Notes: generated from the letters alone by a model not told the origin. Counted from the first letter of the stretch, positions 32,901-41,961 are shown. The stretch: 64,000 nt of DNA from CAYTGR01 sp964437445 (GCA_964437445.1 CAYTGR010000003.1:1-64000), one strand, 5' to 3'. Translations and numbers: made by a program.

Positions 32901-33711
32901 CGAAAGTGCCCAGCTGGTGCGACCGGATTGGCTTGGCGATCCCGCGCTCAGCCCTGACGGGCGCTGGCTCGCCACCGGGCAGGGGACTACCGTCTGGATC
33001 TGGAATCTGGCCGAGCCACCTCCGCTGGTGGACCCCGCTCCAGCTCTGGCTGAGGGCCACCAGGTGTGGCTGCAAAGTGAGGAACCGTTGGACGAGACGT
33101 GGGCGCGCTTCACTTTAGCGCCGGAGGCCATCAGCCCCGATGGCCACTGGGAGGTGACCGCTGCCGGGGGCGCGCTCACCCTGCGAGAACCGGCGGTCGG
33201 TGCGGCTCAGGTGCTCACGGCTGCTGGTGACGCGCTGGTGGCGTTTGCCCCGACCGGGGAGCAGGTCGCCGCCGTCACCGACCGGACGGTGACGGTCTGG
33301 GACGTCGCCACCGGCCGGCCGCGCGGACAGATCCAACACTTCTGGCCGGTCGGCACGCTGGCCTTTAGCCCCGATGGACGCTGGGTGGTCTCGGCCAGCA
33401 GCCTGGACCTGGTTTTCTGGGCGGGGGTGAGCCGGGTGGAGGTGCGCGTCTGGGAGGCCGCCACTGGCCTGGAGCTCTTTCGCACCGACTACGAGGGCGA
33501 ACTGAGCGAGGTGGCCTTCAGCGCTGATGCGCGCTGGATTGCGGTTACCGATACCGGGGGCAATGTCCAATTGTGGCGCTGGCAGCCGGATGACCTGGCC
33601 GCCGAGCTCTGCGGGCGCCTGGGGCGCAACCTGACGACGGAGGAGTGGCGCCAGTATATCGGGGCTGAAGCGTACCGCCAGACCTGCCCGCAGCTGCTGG
33701 CTACGCCATGA
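29986..33711 (+). CDS. STAND-type ATPase with membrane span and WD40-like propellers
   Basis: 1241 residues. An nSTAND-like NTPase module comes first: opening YVGPRPYERGDRLTFFGR, Walker A AQSGAGKTS (near 44-52), Walker B ILIFDQFEELF (near 128-138), then a helical region and ELSHDRLVDPI. One transmembrane helix (about 458-480), a Gln/Glu/Ala-rich coiled coil (about 485-550) and about 13 FSPDGRWL-like blades follow, enough for two propellers. STAND proteins use ATP to switch from monomer to oligomer when the repeats sense a ligand. The CHAT-SIR2 neighbour is a natural effector. GGGAGG precedes the ATG. The membrane helix suggests signalling from the envelope. Confidence 0.85.
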   Translation: MQQNPYVGPRPYERGDRLTFFGRRREARELRALIVAEREVLCYAQSGAGKTSLFNAQVIPALEEEGFHVLPVARVGVPPPAGVAETPGINVFVSSALLSLAGEASSPVALSGQTLMAYLSTVAAADSRPPILIFDQFEELFTTQRERWQDADGFFAQARAALDALPQLGLVFVMREDHVAELDPYLGWFPHRLRARFRLEPLGPEGALEAVAKPAAQAGCAFAPGVAERLVDDLRRLKVQRDLAATAETAVLGPFVEPVQLQVVCRQLWDNLPDQADRTIQWEDVARYGDIDRALTAFYENAVAEATQVGSVDELTVRRWFNTQLITPLGTRGLALRGPEATAGLPNAAVDILEHRHLIRADLRAGARWYELSHDRLVDPILESNRAWEAARETPLRTAARHWQETQAAALLYRDAVLAEAEAWAAAHPADVEPYEAEFLQASRQAEQDRRQRQRWLRAGAIAAAVVLVIMAILTVAAIRGQNQAQTALVQAEQAQATAELRQQQAEAAQSEAELQRQEAEEQRQEAERQRQAAEVARAEAEQLRQIAVARQLAALAALLPDRSAHGVTPGALLAIESVRYRPTAEGNQALRQALARLPYPAIQLTVTAAVERLVFSPDGRWLLVAGESGQAALVDGNWMPALTFTYTGPTWKGAFSPDGLWLAVPGPAGVTVWDLGSTRQTSLTLELGETPTAVQFSPDGTWLAARGTTQARLWQTGTWRPRARGVLPASAGGLVFSPGGRYVAFLTGRSAQVWEVASGRALYTISPYGGLPPGETVSFEMIDHLAFSPDERWLAFAWSEGLGGNPYAAGSEVWDAETGQPVAELWREGRANELQFSPDGRWLVLGGTMGPAAVFSVGGWSEVTRLGSHGTYWLDFLPDGHRLVAFWQWMVESPGPATLGVWESGGWQPVAHFNLESMVQWSPDWRLPDWSQVVSADGRWLALNTTCIATDLYQEAACNGAVRVWDARQWRESAQLVRPDWLGDPALSPDGRWLATGQGTTVWIWNLAEPPPLVDPAPALAEGHQVWLQSEEPLDETWARFTLAPEAISPDGHWEVTAAGGALTLREPAVGAAQVLTAAGDALVAFAPTGEQVAAVTDRTVTVWDVATGRPRGQIQHFWPVGTLAFSPDGRWVVSASSLDLVFWAGVSRVEVRVWEAATGLELFRTDYEGELSEVAFSADARWIAVTDTGGNVQLWRWQPDDLAAELCGRLGRNLTTEEWRQYIGAEAYRQTCPQLLATP

Positions 33712-33728
33712 GCCAGGGCAAAATAGAG

Positions 33729-33769
33729 GGTTGCGGTGAGCGGCTTTGCCTGCTCACCGCAACCTTTTT
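33729..33769 (+). terminator. Rho-independent terminator after STAND gene
   Basis: GGTTGCGGTGAGC (33729-33741) pairs perfectly with GCTCACCGCAACC (33752-33764), with a 10-nt loop followed by TTTTT (33765-33769). It lies 18 bp after the stop and between convergent genes. Confidence 0.9.
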
Positions 33770-33810
33770 CACTCTTTTGCCTACTTTTGCCCAAGGAAGC
33801 CCGCTAAAAA

Positions 33811-36800
33811 TCAGCGATTCTTCATCACCAAGGGCAGGTACATAATCCAGTTGCCGGTGGTGAAACTCCAGCTAAACGGCTGTTGCAACTTGACCGAATC
33901 GTTGTTGGCGCCCATGAGGTCGGCAGTAAGCGTGGCAGTGTAGCGCGTGGTGCCTCGGAGGGCAGCCGCCGGCGTGAAGATGGTCTCGTAGCGGTTGGTC
34001 TGGCTGATGTAAGTCACGGTGCCCACGACAGCGCCGGTGGCCGCAACCAGGCGGACGCTGGCGGTGGTCACGGTGCTGGCGGCCAGCGGGCGGCTCCAGG
34101 TGGCGGTGACCACGGCGCTGACGGCCACGCCGGTTGCGCCATGGGCCGGGCGGTAGGCCACCACCAGCGGATCCCGCCAGTTCCAGACGGTATCGTTGAC
34201 GACCTGATTGCCGTCGGTGCCGTATTCCACGGTCAGAGCGCGGTTCTCGGTGCTCTCAATGTGTTCGGTGTCGCTGAGCCGCCACCACTCCACCACATCC
34301 CAACTGGCGCAACGGGTGTATTTGTACTGGAAGCGCGTTCCATCGGGCACGACCAGCACTTTCTGCCAGTGGGTGGCGTCCACCTGGGTCATCGGCAGCG
34401 TGGAGGGATCCCAGGTGCTCCCCATGATCTTGGCGCTATCGCCGGGGATGCAGACGGTCGCCCCCGCCGGGGTGAAGGTGGGCACGGTGACGTTTAACGT
34501 GACCGTGACGAGGCGTTGCTGCGCCATGGCCGGGACGGCGTTGGAGTGCGGGGAGCGGTTGAACGAGGTATCTAACGCCTGGACGGTGTAGGTGTAGAGG
34601 ATGCCGGTCGTCACGGTGCTGTCGGTATAGACCAGTGTCGGGGAGAGGATGCGGCCAATGACGGCGGCGGCGTGTCCACTATCACTGCGGTAGAGGTCGT
34701 AGGCGTAGACATCGGGGTCGGCCGGTGCGTTCCAGGCCAGCGTCAGATGGTCAATGTCCCAATGGGTCAGGCGCAGGTTGGTTGGGGCAGCCGGCGCGGT
34801 GGTGTCGGCCGAGGCGGTGACGGTCAGGACACCAGGGATGAAACTGCCACTGCTGTAGAGTCCGTAGGCCCAATCGCGGCCCCCATCGGCGCTGACGCGC
34901 GCGCCGTAGTAGAAGGTGTTGGCGTTCTCCGGTGTCAGCCGGGCGACATACTGGTCGTTATCGCCCACGTCACCGTTGTACGTCATCGGTGTCCAGCGCC
35001 AGGTGTCGTTAGGAGTAGAGAAAGTGCCGTATCCCAATTCCATTAGGAGGCCAGCGCCCTGTCCGGTAGGAGTGGTCACTCCGGCGACATAGATCTCCAC
35101 GCTGATCGGGGCTGTGGGCTGGATGCCGAGCGTGTGGGTCATGGTCAGCGGAGTGATATTGACAATGGTGTAAGAATCAACCGGAACGTGCGGGATGGCG
35201 CCGATCTCGTTGGAAACGGCGCTCTCCAGCTTGCCGGCATCCAGGGCGGTGACGACGTAGTAATATTTCTGGCCGTTGATAACGGCGGTGTCGGTGAAGA
35301 CGGTGCCGGTGGTATCGGTTGCCACGCGAGTATAGCCGCTGCCGGAGACCGGACTGCGGTAGACGTTGTAGGTGGCGCCGCTGTCGGTCCAGTGGATGAT
35401 GATGCGGGTGTCGTTTTCACTGGTGAGCGAGAGCGTGGGGGCGGCCGGGGGCGCCGGCAGGTCTTGCGCGACCAGCAACGCGCCGCCGTTACCGGCCAGG
35501 GTCAGCGTGAAGGGATTGGCCGTGTAGACGTATGGGGTGAGGGTGGTCACATCTGTCAGGACGGTGCCGAGGGGCAGATAGCCGAAGAGATCCAGCGCCA
35601 GCGTCTGCGTGGTGGCGTTGCGGTTGAAGAGCGTGAGGGCCGCATAGGAGCCTGCTTTGCGGCCGTAGGCCAGCAGACCATGGGTGTCATCGGCCAGCAG
35701 CGGATCCAGTGTGCCGGTGCGCAGCGCCGGGTTGGCGAGGCGCGCCTGGCCCAGGGCGGTGTAGTAGGGGAGGATGCCCGGCTCTTTAGCGTAATCATTA
35801 CCCGCCGCGTCGTCCCACGGGTAGGGAAGCCGGTTGTACGGATCACCGCAGAATTTGGGATCGGTGGCGCTGCAGGGCTTCCCATCGGCAGAAGCTCCCA
35901 CTTCGTCGGCGTAATAGACGGTGGGCGCGCCGGGCAGTGAGTACTGCGCCAGCGCGACCAGCTTTTGCCGGGCGTTGACCGTCGCCGTCACGTCGCCGCT
36001 CTCGCGGATGACAAAGCGGATCCGGTTGGTGTCGTGCGAGCCGACGAGGTTCATCATGGCGTACCAGGCGGGGGCGGGATAGTCTTCCTGGAGGCTCTGG
36101 AGCGTCTCCATAAACTGCGCCGGGGTCTGGTGCGGGAAGTTGCTGTTTGTGTCGCTCCAGCCGGTATCGCGCACAAAACCCAGCAGCGCGTTGCGGAAGC
36201 GATAGTTCATCGTGGAATCCATCTGGTTGCCCAGCAGGAAAGCCGAGGCATTGCCCCACTCTTCCGAGATCATGGCCGTCTGGCTATAGACGGCGCGCAC
36301 CGCGTTGCGGAAGCCGATCCAGTAGCCGTTGGCCGGTGCGCTGGCGTAACCGGGGTCCACGTCGGCGGCCACGTCAAAGCGCCAGCCGCTCGCTAACCGT
36401 TGTGACCCGGTCATGATCCAGCGGGTGGCGATGGGATTGGTGCCGCTGTAGATGTAGCTCCGCACGATGGGGTTGGCGCTGTTCAGTTTAGGGAGACTCT
36501 GGTAGCCCCACCAGGAGGTGTAGCCGGTGGGCCAGGGGTTAAAGAAGTACCAATCGTAGTAGGGGCTGGCCTGGGATTCATACGCGCCGAGGCTGGGGTA
36601 GCGGCTGTATTTATCCATGTAAATGCTATCGGAGGAGGTGTGGTTGAAGACCCCATCTAAAATGACGTGCATCCCCCGGGCCTGGGTCTCGGTCATCAGG
36701 CGCGTGAAGGTAGCATAGGTCCCTAAGGCCGGGTCAATCGTCTCGTAAGAGGTGGCATCGTACTTGTGGTTGGAGGGCGATTGGAAGATGGGGTTGAGGT

Positions 36801-38937
36801 AGATGACCGTAAAGCCGGCGTTCTTGAGGTAATCCAGCTTGTCAATGATCCCCTGCAGGTCGCCGCCGTAGAACTGGTTGCTGTAGGTGCTGTAGTAGGG
36901 GCTGGTGATGACGCGCGGGTCCCAAATCTGCTCGTTCCAGATGTTGTGCGCCACCGTGCCGGTGTAAATCTGGGGATAGCCCCACTTCTCATCGTTGCCG
37001 TAGTAGAAGGTGCCGGAGATCACATCATTGGCCGGGTCGCCGTTGCGGAACCGGTCGGGGAAGATCTGGTAGATCGTGCCGTTCACTAACCAGTCCGGCG
37101 TGGTGTAATCCGGCAGATAGACGGTCAACTGGTAATTGTTCCCGGCGGGCGCATCCAGCGCTTTGCCCTCGCCGCCCTTGACCCAGGGTTGATTGCTCCA
37201 GTTGGCGTCGTCCTCGTAGTAAGCGCGCGCCGTTCCATCGGCGGCCTCAAAGCGATACCAGAGCAGCGTGGCGTGGTCGGTGGGGAGGGTGTATTCCCAG
37301 TAATCGTAAGTCCCGTCACTGCCTCCCAACACCATCGGGTACGAGGTCAAGGTGCCGGAGACGTCGTCGGTGACGCGCAGGCGCACGCCGGTCAGGTCGT
37401 CCTTAAAGGCGCGCAACCGCAGCGTGACGGCGGTCCCCACCGGCACGGCGCCGAATGGCGTGCGGTACAGCAGGTCGCGGGAGTCGTGGTAGAGGCCGTC
37501 CCTGTCAATGACACCGTCGGCGCTGTGGCTGGTGGGTTTCACCACGTTTACCGCCACTCGCTCGCGGGCAACATCCAGCCAGAACTGGACCCGTTGATCG
37601 GGTGTGTAGGTTTGGAAGTCAAAGGGGTCTGTGTTGCCGGTACGGCCGCCGGTGCCGTACACGCGATTCCAATTGCTGGTCTGGGCGATCTTGAACTGGT
37701 AGGCGCCCGGCGTGGTGAAGGTGTAGACCAGCGTGTAGAGCCCCGGCGCGACCATCTGCATGGTGGTGGTTACGGCATCGTTGGCCCAGCCCTGCCAGGG
37801 GCCGACCACCGTCCAGCTGGTGGGGTAGACGTCGCTGGCGGCGACAATGTTGGCTTTGGGCAGCCAGCCGTCGTTGTAAGTATTGGTATCTAACGTGAAC
37901 CGGACAACCTGGCCTATTGAGGTGACTGTGACTTTGGAGTTTTGCGGCGGGAAGTTGGTGCTCCAGTCATCCACGGTGATTTTAAACTCAAATGTGCCGG
38001 TGGTGGCGAAGGTGTAATGGAGCGTGTAGATACCATCGCCGGCGAGCAGGTCACCATGGGTACCGTCATCGTAAAGGCGATCTTGGGTGCCAGACCAGCC
38101 GTTCATCTCGCCGCGCAGATACCACAACCCGGTGCCGGGTGTGCCGGCCGGCTGCGCCTTGATGCGGCCGCGCGCGGTATCGGCGTAAAAGGCCACAACC
38201 TGGCTGGCCTGCGTGGTGGTGAAGAGGAAGTTGCCGGAGTTGACCGATCGGCCATCGGGGCCAAACTGGTGCCCCCAGCCGCCGGTTTCGGTCGTTTTGT
38301 ACATGTAGCCTGCTTTAGCCGTGGCCACGGTGTAGGTGATGGCGTACAGACCGGGGGCCAGGGCACTCAGCTGAGAAGCCGGATCGGAAGGGTTCCAGGT
38401 AGAGGATTGCCAATCCCCCACCGCGGTCCAACTGTTAGCCAGCGCTCCTGCCGAATCTACTACCATCGTCGTGTAGGATTTGGGCAGGAACCCATCGTCT
38501 GAGATATTGGTGTTGGTGTTCAAGAGGAATTTGACGGTTTGCGGATTGCTGGCGGTGTAAAGCCACTTGTTGTTGATTTCTTCGTTGGGGTAACCGTTCC
38601 AGGTGCCGCATTCAAAGATTTTCCACTCGTAGGTGCCGGCAGCTTGGGCGATGCTGTAATCCAGGGTGTAGATGCCATCGCCGGCCAGCCAGTCCCCATG
38701 CGTGCCATCGTCGTACAGGGGATCACTGCTATTGTTCCAGCCGCCGCCAGCCTGGAAGCTGCCGGCCACACACCAGTTGCTGGCTCCGGTGGGATGGAGC
38801 AGTGACGTGACCGGCCAGGGCTGCACTGCCGGAGGGGCAGCCACGGCGGGGATAAGCGGGGAAGCAGATGGGATCAACATCCCCCCTAACAACACCCACA
38901 GAACTGCCAGTCTGAACAGTTTCATTCTCCTCATCAT
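33811..38937 (-). CDS. Secreted multidomain amylopullulanase (GH13)
   Basis: 1708 residues. The signal peptide (MKLFRLAVLWVLLGGMLIP) is followed by about four X25-like starch-associated modules (DDGTHGDWLAGDGIYTL recurs), a CBM34-like neopullulanase N domain, and a GH13 barrel (about 615-1170): nucleophile Asp in GWRFDVAAD, acid/base Glu in MISEEWGN, third Asp in LVGSHDTNR. Two FN3-type modules, a CBM20 starch-binding domain, an Ig-like Big_5 domain and a terminal MYLPLVMKNR complete it. It should cleave alpha-1,4 and probably alpha-1,6 links of starch or pullulan outside the cell. AAAGGAG before two consecutive ATGs (38937, 38934) sets the start; the frame also extends upstream to 39012. The gene is convergent with the STAND ATPase. 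Confidence 0.88.
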   Translation of the reverse strand: MMRRMKLFRLAVLWVLLGGMLIPSASPLIPAVAAPPAVQPWPVTSLLHPTGASNWCVAGSFQAGGGWNNSSDPLYDDGTHGDWLAGDGIYTLDYSIAQAAGTYEWKIFECGTWNGYPNEEINNKWLYTASNPQTVKFLLNTNTNISDDGFLPKSYTTMVVDSAGALANSWTAVGDWQSSTWNPSDPASQLSALAPGLYAITYTVATAKAGYMYKTTETGGWGHQFGPDGRSVNSGNFLFTTTQASQVVAFYADTARGRIKAQPAGTPGTGLWYLRGEMNGWSGTQDRLYDDGTHGDLLAGDGIYTLHYTFATTGTFEFKITVDDWSTNFPPQNSKVTVTSIGQVVRFTLDTNTYNDGWLPKANIVAASDVYPTSWTVVGPWQGWANDAVTTTMQMVAPGLYTLVYTFTTPGAYQFKIAQTSNWNRVYGTGGRTGNTDPFDFQTYTPDQRVQFWLDVARERVAVNVVKPTSHSADGVIDRDGLYHDSRDLLYRTPFGAVPVGTAVTLRLRAFKDDLTGVRLRVTDDVSGTLTSYPMVLGGSDGTYDYWEYTLPTDHATLLWYRFEAADGTARAYYEDDANWSNQPWVKGGEGKALDAPAGNNYQLTVYLPDYTTPDWLVNGTIYQIFPDRFRNGDPANDVISGTFYYGNDEKWGYPQIYTGTVAHNIWNEQIWDPRVITSPYYSTYSNQFYGGDLQGIIDKLDYLKNAGFTVIYLNPIFQSPSNHKYDATSYETIDPALGTYATFTRLMTETQARGMHVILDGVFNHTSSDSIYMDKYSRYPSLGAYESQASPYYDWYFFNPWPTGYTSWWGYQSLPKLNSANPIVRSYIYSGTNPIATRWIMTGSQRLASGWRFDVAADVDPGYASAPANGYWIGFRNAVRAVYSQTAMISEEWGNASAFLLGNQMDSTMNYRFRNALLGFVRDTGWSDTNSNFPHQTPAQFMETLQSLQEDYPAPAWYAMMNLVGSHDTNRIRFVIRESGDVTATVNARQKLVALAQYSLPGAPTVYYADEVGASADGKPCSATDPKFCGDPYNRLPYPWDDAAGNDYAKEPGILPYYTALGQARLANPALRTGTLDPLLADDTHGLLAYGRKAGSYAALTLFNRNATTQTLALDLFGYLPLGTVLTDVTTLTPYVYTANPFTLTLAGNGGALLVAQDLPAPPAAPTLSLTSENDTRIIIHWTDSGATYNVYRSPVSGSGYTRVATDTTGTVFTDTAVINGQKYYYVVTALDAGKLESAVSNEIGAIPHVPVDSYTIVNITPLTMTHTLGIQPTAPISVEIYVAGVTTPTGQGAGLLMELGYGTFSTPNDTWRWTPMTYNGDVGDNDQYVARLTPENANTFYYGARVSADGGRDWAYGLYSSGSFIPGVLTVTASADTTAPAAPTNLRLTHWDIDHLTLAWNAPADPDVYAYDLYRSDSGHAAAVIGRILSPTLVYTDSTVTTGILYTYTVQALDTSFNRSPHSNAVPAMAQQRLVTVTLNVTVPTFTPAGATVCIPGDSAKIMGSTWDPSTLPMTQVDATHWQKVLVVPDGTRFQYKYTRCASWDVVEWWRLSDTEHIESTENRALTVEYGTDGNQVVNDTVWNWRDPLVVAYRPAHGATGVAVSAVVTATWSRPLAASTVTTASVRLVAATGAVVGTVTYISQTNRYETIFTPAAALRGTTRYTATLTADLMGANNDSVKLQQPFSWSFTTGNWIMYLPLVMKNR

Positions 38938-38997
38938 AGACTCCTTTGAATTAAATGGCTTACTGAACAGAATGGTCAGGGCAGGTTGTTTGAATCG

Positions 38998-39020
38998 TTG
39001 CGCTGTCATCACCTCCTTTT
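38998..39020 (-). promoter_or_regulatory. Full-length SD upstream of amylopullulanase
   Basis: On the minus strand AAAAGGAGGTGATG matches the whole anti-16S tail, but its own ATG is only two bases after GGAGGTG. That ATG opens an in-frame 24-codon extension to the ATG at 38937, which has its own AAAGGAG. Either the longer start is used or the first SD acts as a ribosome standby site. Confidence 0.4.
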
Positions 39021-39105
39021 GAGTAAAGAAAGTATAAGGGATGAAGGTGGAAGGATGAGAGTTACAAGATCATGGACCTGTAGTGGGAAATTATAAACCA
39101 TTTTT

Positions 39106-39150
39106 CAAAAAATACCGGGCACGCAAAAAACAAAGTTTCTGCGTGCCCGG
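39106..39150 (-). terminator. Rho-independent terminator after htrA
   Basis: On the minus strand CCGGGCACGCA/TGCGTGCCCGG (39140-39150 with 39115-39125) forms an 11-bp stem with a 14-nt loop, followed after TA by a run of T (A-run at 39106-39112 on plus). It ends the dnaK-to-htrA direction. Confidence 0.9.
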
Positions 39151-39176
39151 CAGGGGGGAAGTTCTTAGCGACGGCT

Positions 39177-40355
39177 TTATTGCGGCGGTCGCTCTTGCAG
39201 GGTCAACGAGACCGTCAGTTCCTGCCCCTCGCGCCAGAGGGTGAGCTGGATAGTATCGCCGACCCGTGTTTCGCTTTCCATGTAAGCCATCAGCGTTTGG
39301 GAATCTTTCATCGGCTGCCCGTTGATCGCCAGAATCACGTCCCCGCCGACCGGCAGGCGACTGTTGCCGACCCGGATGTAACGGCTCCCACCGCGCAGTC
39401 CGGCCTTATCGGCGGCGGTGCCCGAAAGGACTTGCAGGATCAGCACCCCCCGGTCAGGCAGCGGCGGGGCGCCGGCCTGTTCCAGGTCACGGGCCAGCGA
39501 GGCGGTCAGGCCGGTGGAGAGGAAGTTGACGCCCATGTAGGGGTGACGGTAATAGCCGTTGGCGATCAGCTCTGGCACCACCCGCTGGACGGTGTTGGCC
39601 GGGATCGCAAAGCCGATGCCGGCGTTGGAGTTGCTCGTGCTGGCGATTTGCGCATTGACGCCGATGAGCTGCCCTTGCAGGTCCAGGAGGGGCCCGCCGG
39701 AGTTGCCGGGATTGATGGCGGCGTCGGTCTGGATCGCTTCGCCGATGTAACGCCCATCGGGGCTTTCAATGATGCGGCCCAGGCTGCTGATGATGCCAAA
39801 GGTAACCGTCTGTTCCAGCCCAAAAGGACTGCCGATGGCAATCACAAATTGCCCCACCTGTAACGCTTTGGAATCGGCTGCCGTCAGGGCGGTCAGGGGG
39901 TGGAGCGTGGGGTCTACCCGGATGACGGCCAGGTCGGTGGTGGAGTCTTCGCCTACGACCTCCGCATCCAGTGCCGTGCCGTCGCTAAAGGTGACGACGA
40001 CCTTGTCGGCCCCTTCCACCACGTGGTAGTTGGTGACGATATGCCCCTGACCATCGTAGACAAAGCCGGAGCCGGTCCCTTCCTGGGGGATCGCGCCGAA
40101 GAACATATCCATGACGGTGCTGCTGACGGTGATATTGACCACGGCCGGTTTAGCCAGCGCCGCGACTGTTTGCACCTGCGATTGCAGATCGGTGAGATCG
40201 GCCATGGGGGTCGGCAAGACCGGCAGCGTGGTGGCGGGCGGGGGGACCGGTGTGGGCGTGCTCCAGGCCGGTGACAGGGTGCCGGTTGCCAGACAGCCCA
40301 GGGTGCTCAGCAAGATGAGGCTGGCTATCAGGATGATCCGCCATTTTCTGAGCAT
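39177..40355 (-). CDS. htrA: HtrA/DegP-type trypsin-like protease with PDZ domain
   Basis: 392 residues. The lipoprotein signal ends in LSTLGC with Cys21 as lipidation site, so the enzyme is tethered on the outside of the membrane. The catalytic triad is His111 (VTNYHVVEG), Asp141 (TTDLAVIRVD) and Ser219 (NPGNSGGPLLD). One PDZ domain spans about 275-385 (YMGVNFLSTGL, LRGGSRYIRVG). DegP/HtrA proteases degrade misfolded envelope proteins and signal stress. It ends a minus-strand run of stress genes (dnaK, grpE, cbpA, usp), with a strong terminator after it. The Thr/Pro-rich linker after the lipobox is typical of tethered forms. Confidence 0.92.
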   Translation of the reverse strand: MLRKWRIILIASLILLSTLGCLATGTLSPAWSTPTPVPPPATTLPVLPTPMADLTDLQSQVQTVAALAKPAVVNITVSSTVMDMFFGAIPQEGTGSGFVYDGQGHIVTNYHVVEGADKVVVTFSDGTALDAEVVGEDSTTDLAVIRVDPTLHPLTALTAADSKALQVGQFVIAIGSPFGLEQTVTFGIISSLGRIIESPDGRYIGEAIQTDAAINPGNSGGPLLDLQGQLIGVNAQIASTSNSNAGIGFAIPANTVQRVVPELIANGYYRHPYMGVNFLSTGLTASLARDLEQAGAPPLPDRGVLILQVLSGTAADKAGLRGGSRYIRVGNSRLPVGGDVILAINGQPMKDSQTLMAYMESETRVGDTIQLTLWREGQELTVSLTLQERPPQ

Positions 40356-40376
40356 GTTGGATTTCTCCTTTCTCTT

Positions 40377-40796
40377 TCAGGGGACCAGCAGCACCGGGCA
40401 ACGCGAGTAACGCAGGACTTCCATGCTGACGTCGCCCAGCAGCACCTCTTTCACGCTGGAGGGCCCCCGCGCGCCGAGGATGATCAGCGAAACGTCCTGA
40501 TCGCGCGCTGTTTCCAGAATGACGCGGGCCGGCGTCCCGGCCACGGCTATCCCCAGCGCGTTGAGGCCGACCTGTCGCAGCTGGTCCACGGCGTCGGTTA
40601 CCAGCTCATTGGCAACTGCCTCCTGGCTGGCGACCAACGCCGGGTAGCCGGTCGCGCTGGCATACTGTTCTGGCACGCTGTAAACGTGCAGCACGATCAC
40701 CTCGGCCTCTTCCACCCGGCCCAGGTGCTCCACATAAAGCAACGCCCGCTCGGCCGCCGGCGTGCCGTTGTGAGCGAACAGGATACGTTTGAGCAT
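40377..40796 (-). CDS. Universal stress protein (UspA family)
   Basis: 139 residues, single Usp domain. It starts MLKRILFAHNGTPAAERALLY and ends GARGPSSVKEVLLGDVSMEV then RCPVLLVP. The Gly-x2-Gly-x9-Gly pattern that binds ATP phosphates is present in the C-terminal part, so an ATP-binding type is likely. GAGG lies five bases before the ATG. It sits between cbpA and htrA in the same direction, consistent with a shared stress response. Confidence 0.9.
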   Translation of the reverse strand: MLKRILFAHNGTPAAERALLYVEHLGRVEEAEVIVLHVYSVPEQYASATGYPALVASQEAVANELVTDAVDQLRQVGLNALGIAVAGTPARVILETARDQDVSLIILGARGPSSVKEVLLGDVSMEVLRYSRCPVLLVP

Positions 40797-40829
40797 GACA
40801 ACCTCACGATATTATTATATTTCAGTCGC

Positions 40830-41825
40830 TTACGTTCTGCGGAGCGCGCGCAACCGTTCAAACAGCTCACGCTCTTGAGCGGTCAGCTGCGTGGGCAGCT
40901 GGACATCTACCACGGCGTAGAGATCGCCGTGCTGTTCCGGTGTTTGCAGGAGGGGCATCCCCTTCTCACGCAACCGGAAGGTGTGGCCGTTGGGGGTCTC
41001 CGGCGGGACGCGCAACATTACCGGCCGGCCGGCTGGCGTCGGCACCGCCACCTCACCCCCCAGCAGCGCCGTGTAGAGATCTACCGGCACATGGGTGTAA
41101 AGATCGTTTCCCCGGCGTTCAAAGCGAGCGTCGGGCAGCACAGTCACCACCAGATAGAGGTCGCCGGGCGCGGCCTTGGCCCGCCCGGGGCCGCCCTCGC
41201 CGGCCAGCCGGACGCGCGTGCCGGTATCGGCCCCGGCCGGGATGCGCACCTTCAGCCGCCGCTGCTCTTTCTGGAGGATGCGCTCGGTGCCGGTGTAGGC
41301 TTCCTCCAGCGTGATCTCCACAGGCTGTTCCACATCCTGACCGCGTTGCGGCCCCATGGTCGGGCGTTGGGTGGGCCGGGGGCGCCGGGTGTTGTAAGTC
41401 TCGGCTCCGCCGCCCATGCCGAAGAGCTGCTGAAAGAAATCGGAGAAGATGCTGTCGCCGGCCCCCATGCCGCCGCCGCCGAAGAGATCGCGCAGGTCTT
41501 CGGGCGTCCCGTAGCGCACGTAGACTCCCTGCTCAGGCGCACCCCCACCGAACCATTGCGCCCAATTGAAATCCTCCGGGCGGCCGCCTGACTGTTGCCA
41601 GCGGGACCAATCCGCGCCCAGCTGATCGTAGCGCGAGCGTTTCTCCGGGTCGGAGAGCACCTCGTAGGCCTCGTTGATCTCCTTGAAGCGCTCCTCGGCC
41701 TGCTTATCTCCCTTGTTGACGTCGGGATGATACTTGCGGGCCAGCGTGCGGAAGGCTTGTTTGATTTCCTTCTCGGTGGCGCTGCGTTCCACGCCCAAAA
41801 CCTTGTAATAATCTTTGTATTCCAT
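40830..41825 (-). CDS. cbpA: DnaJ-type co-chaperone, CbpA class
   Basis: 331 residues. J domain at the N terminus ([20 protein letters not shown]) with His33-Pro34-Asp35, then a Gly/Phe-rich region ([17 protein letters not shown]) and two C-terminal substrate-binding beta domains. The zinc-finger CxxCxGxG repeats of canonical DnaJ are missing, so it is a type II/CbpA-like protein. It would stimulate the ATPase of DnaK, encoded upstream. The M of MEYKDYY is the start; the longer frame runs into the repeat region and lacks an SD. Confidence 0.9.
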   Translation of the reverse strand: MEYKDYYKVLGVERSATEKEIKQAFRTLARKYHPDVNKGDKQAEERFKEINEAYEVLSDPEKRSRYDQLGADWSRWQQSGGRPEDFNWAQWFGGGAPEQGVYVRYGTPEDLRDLFGGGGMGAGDSIFSDFFQQLFGMGGGAETYNTRRPRPTQRPTMGPQRGQDVEQPVEITLEEAYTGTERILQKEQRRLKVRIPAGADTGTRVRLAGEGGPGRAKAAPGDLYLVVTVLPDARFERRGNDLYTHVPVDLYTALLGGEVAVPTPAGRPVMLRVPPETPNGHTFRLREKGMPLLQTPEQHGDLYAVVDVQLPTQLTAQERELFERLRALRRT

Positions 41826-41860
41826 AAGCTTACCTGAGCTTGCCTGTACAACACGCAATA

Positions 41861-41961
41861 CGTCAAACGTCAAACGTCAAAAAAACTCACGCTTCACGTC
41901 TCACGCTTCACGTTTGACGTTTCACGTTTCACGTCTCACGCTTCACGTCTCACGTCTCATC
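41861..41961. repeat. Heptamer array (CGTCAAA and TCTCACG type)
   Basis: Three CGTCAAA units (41861-41881), a four-base break, then eleven units of the TTTCACG/TCTCACG/CTTCACG kind (41885-41961). The last, degenerate unit contains the TGA of grpE on the minus strand. Confidence 0.8.
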
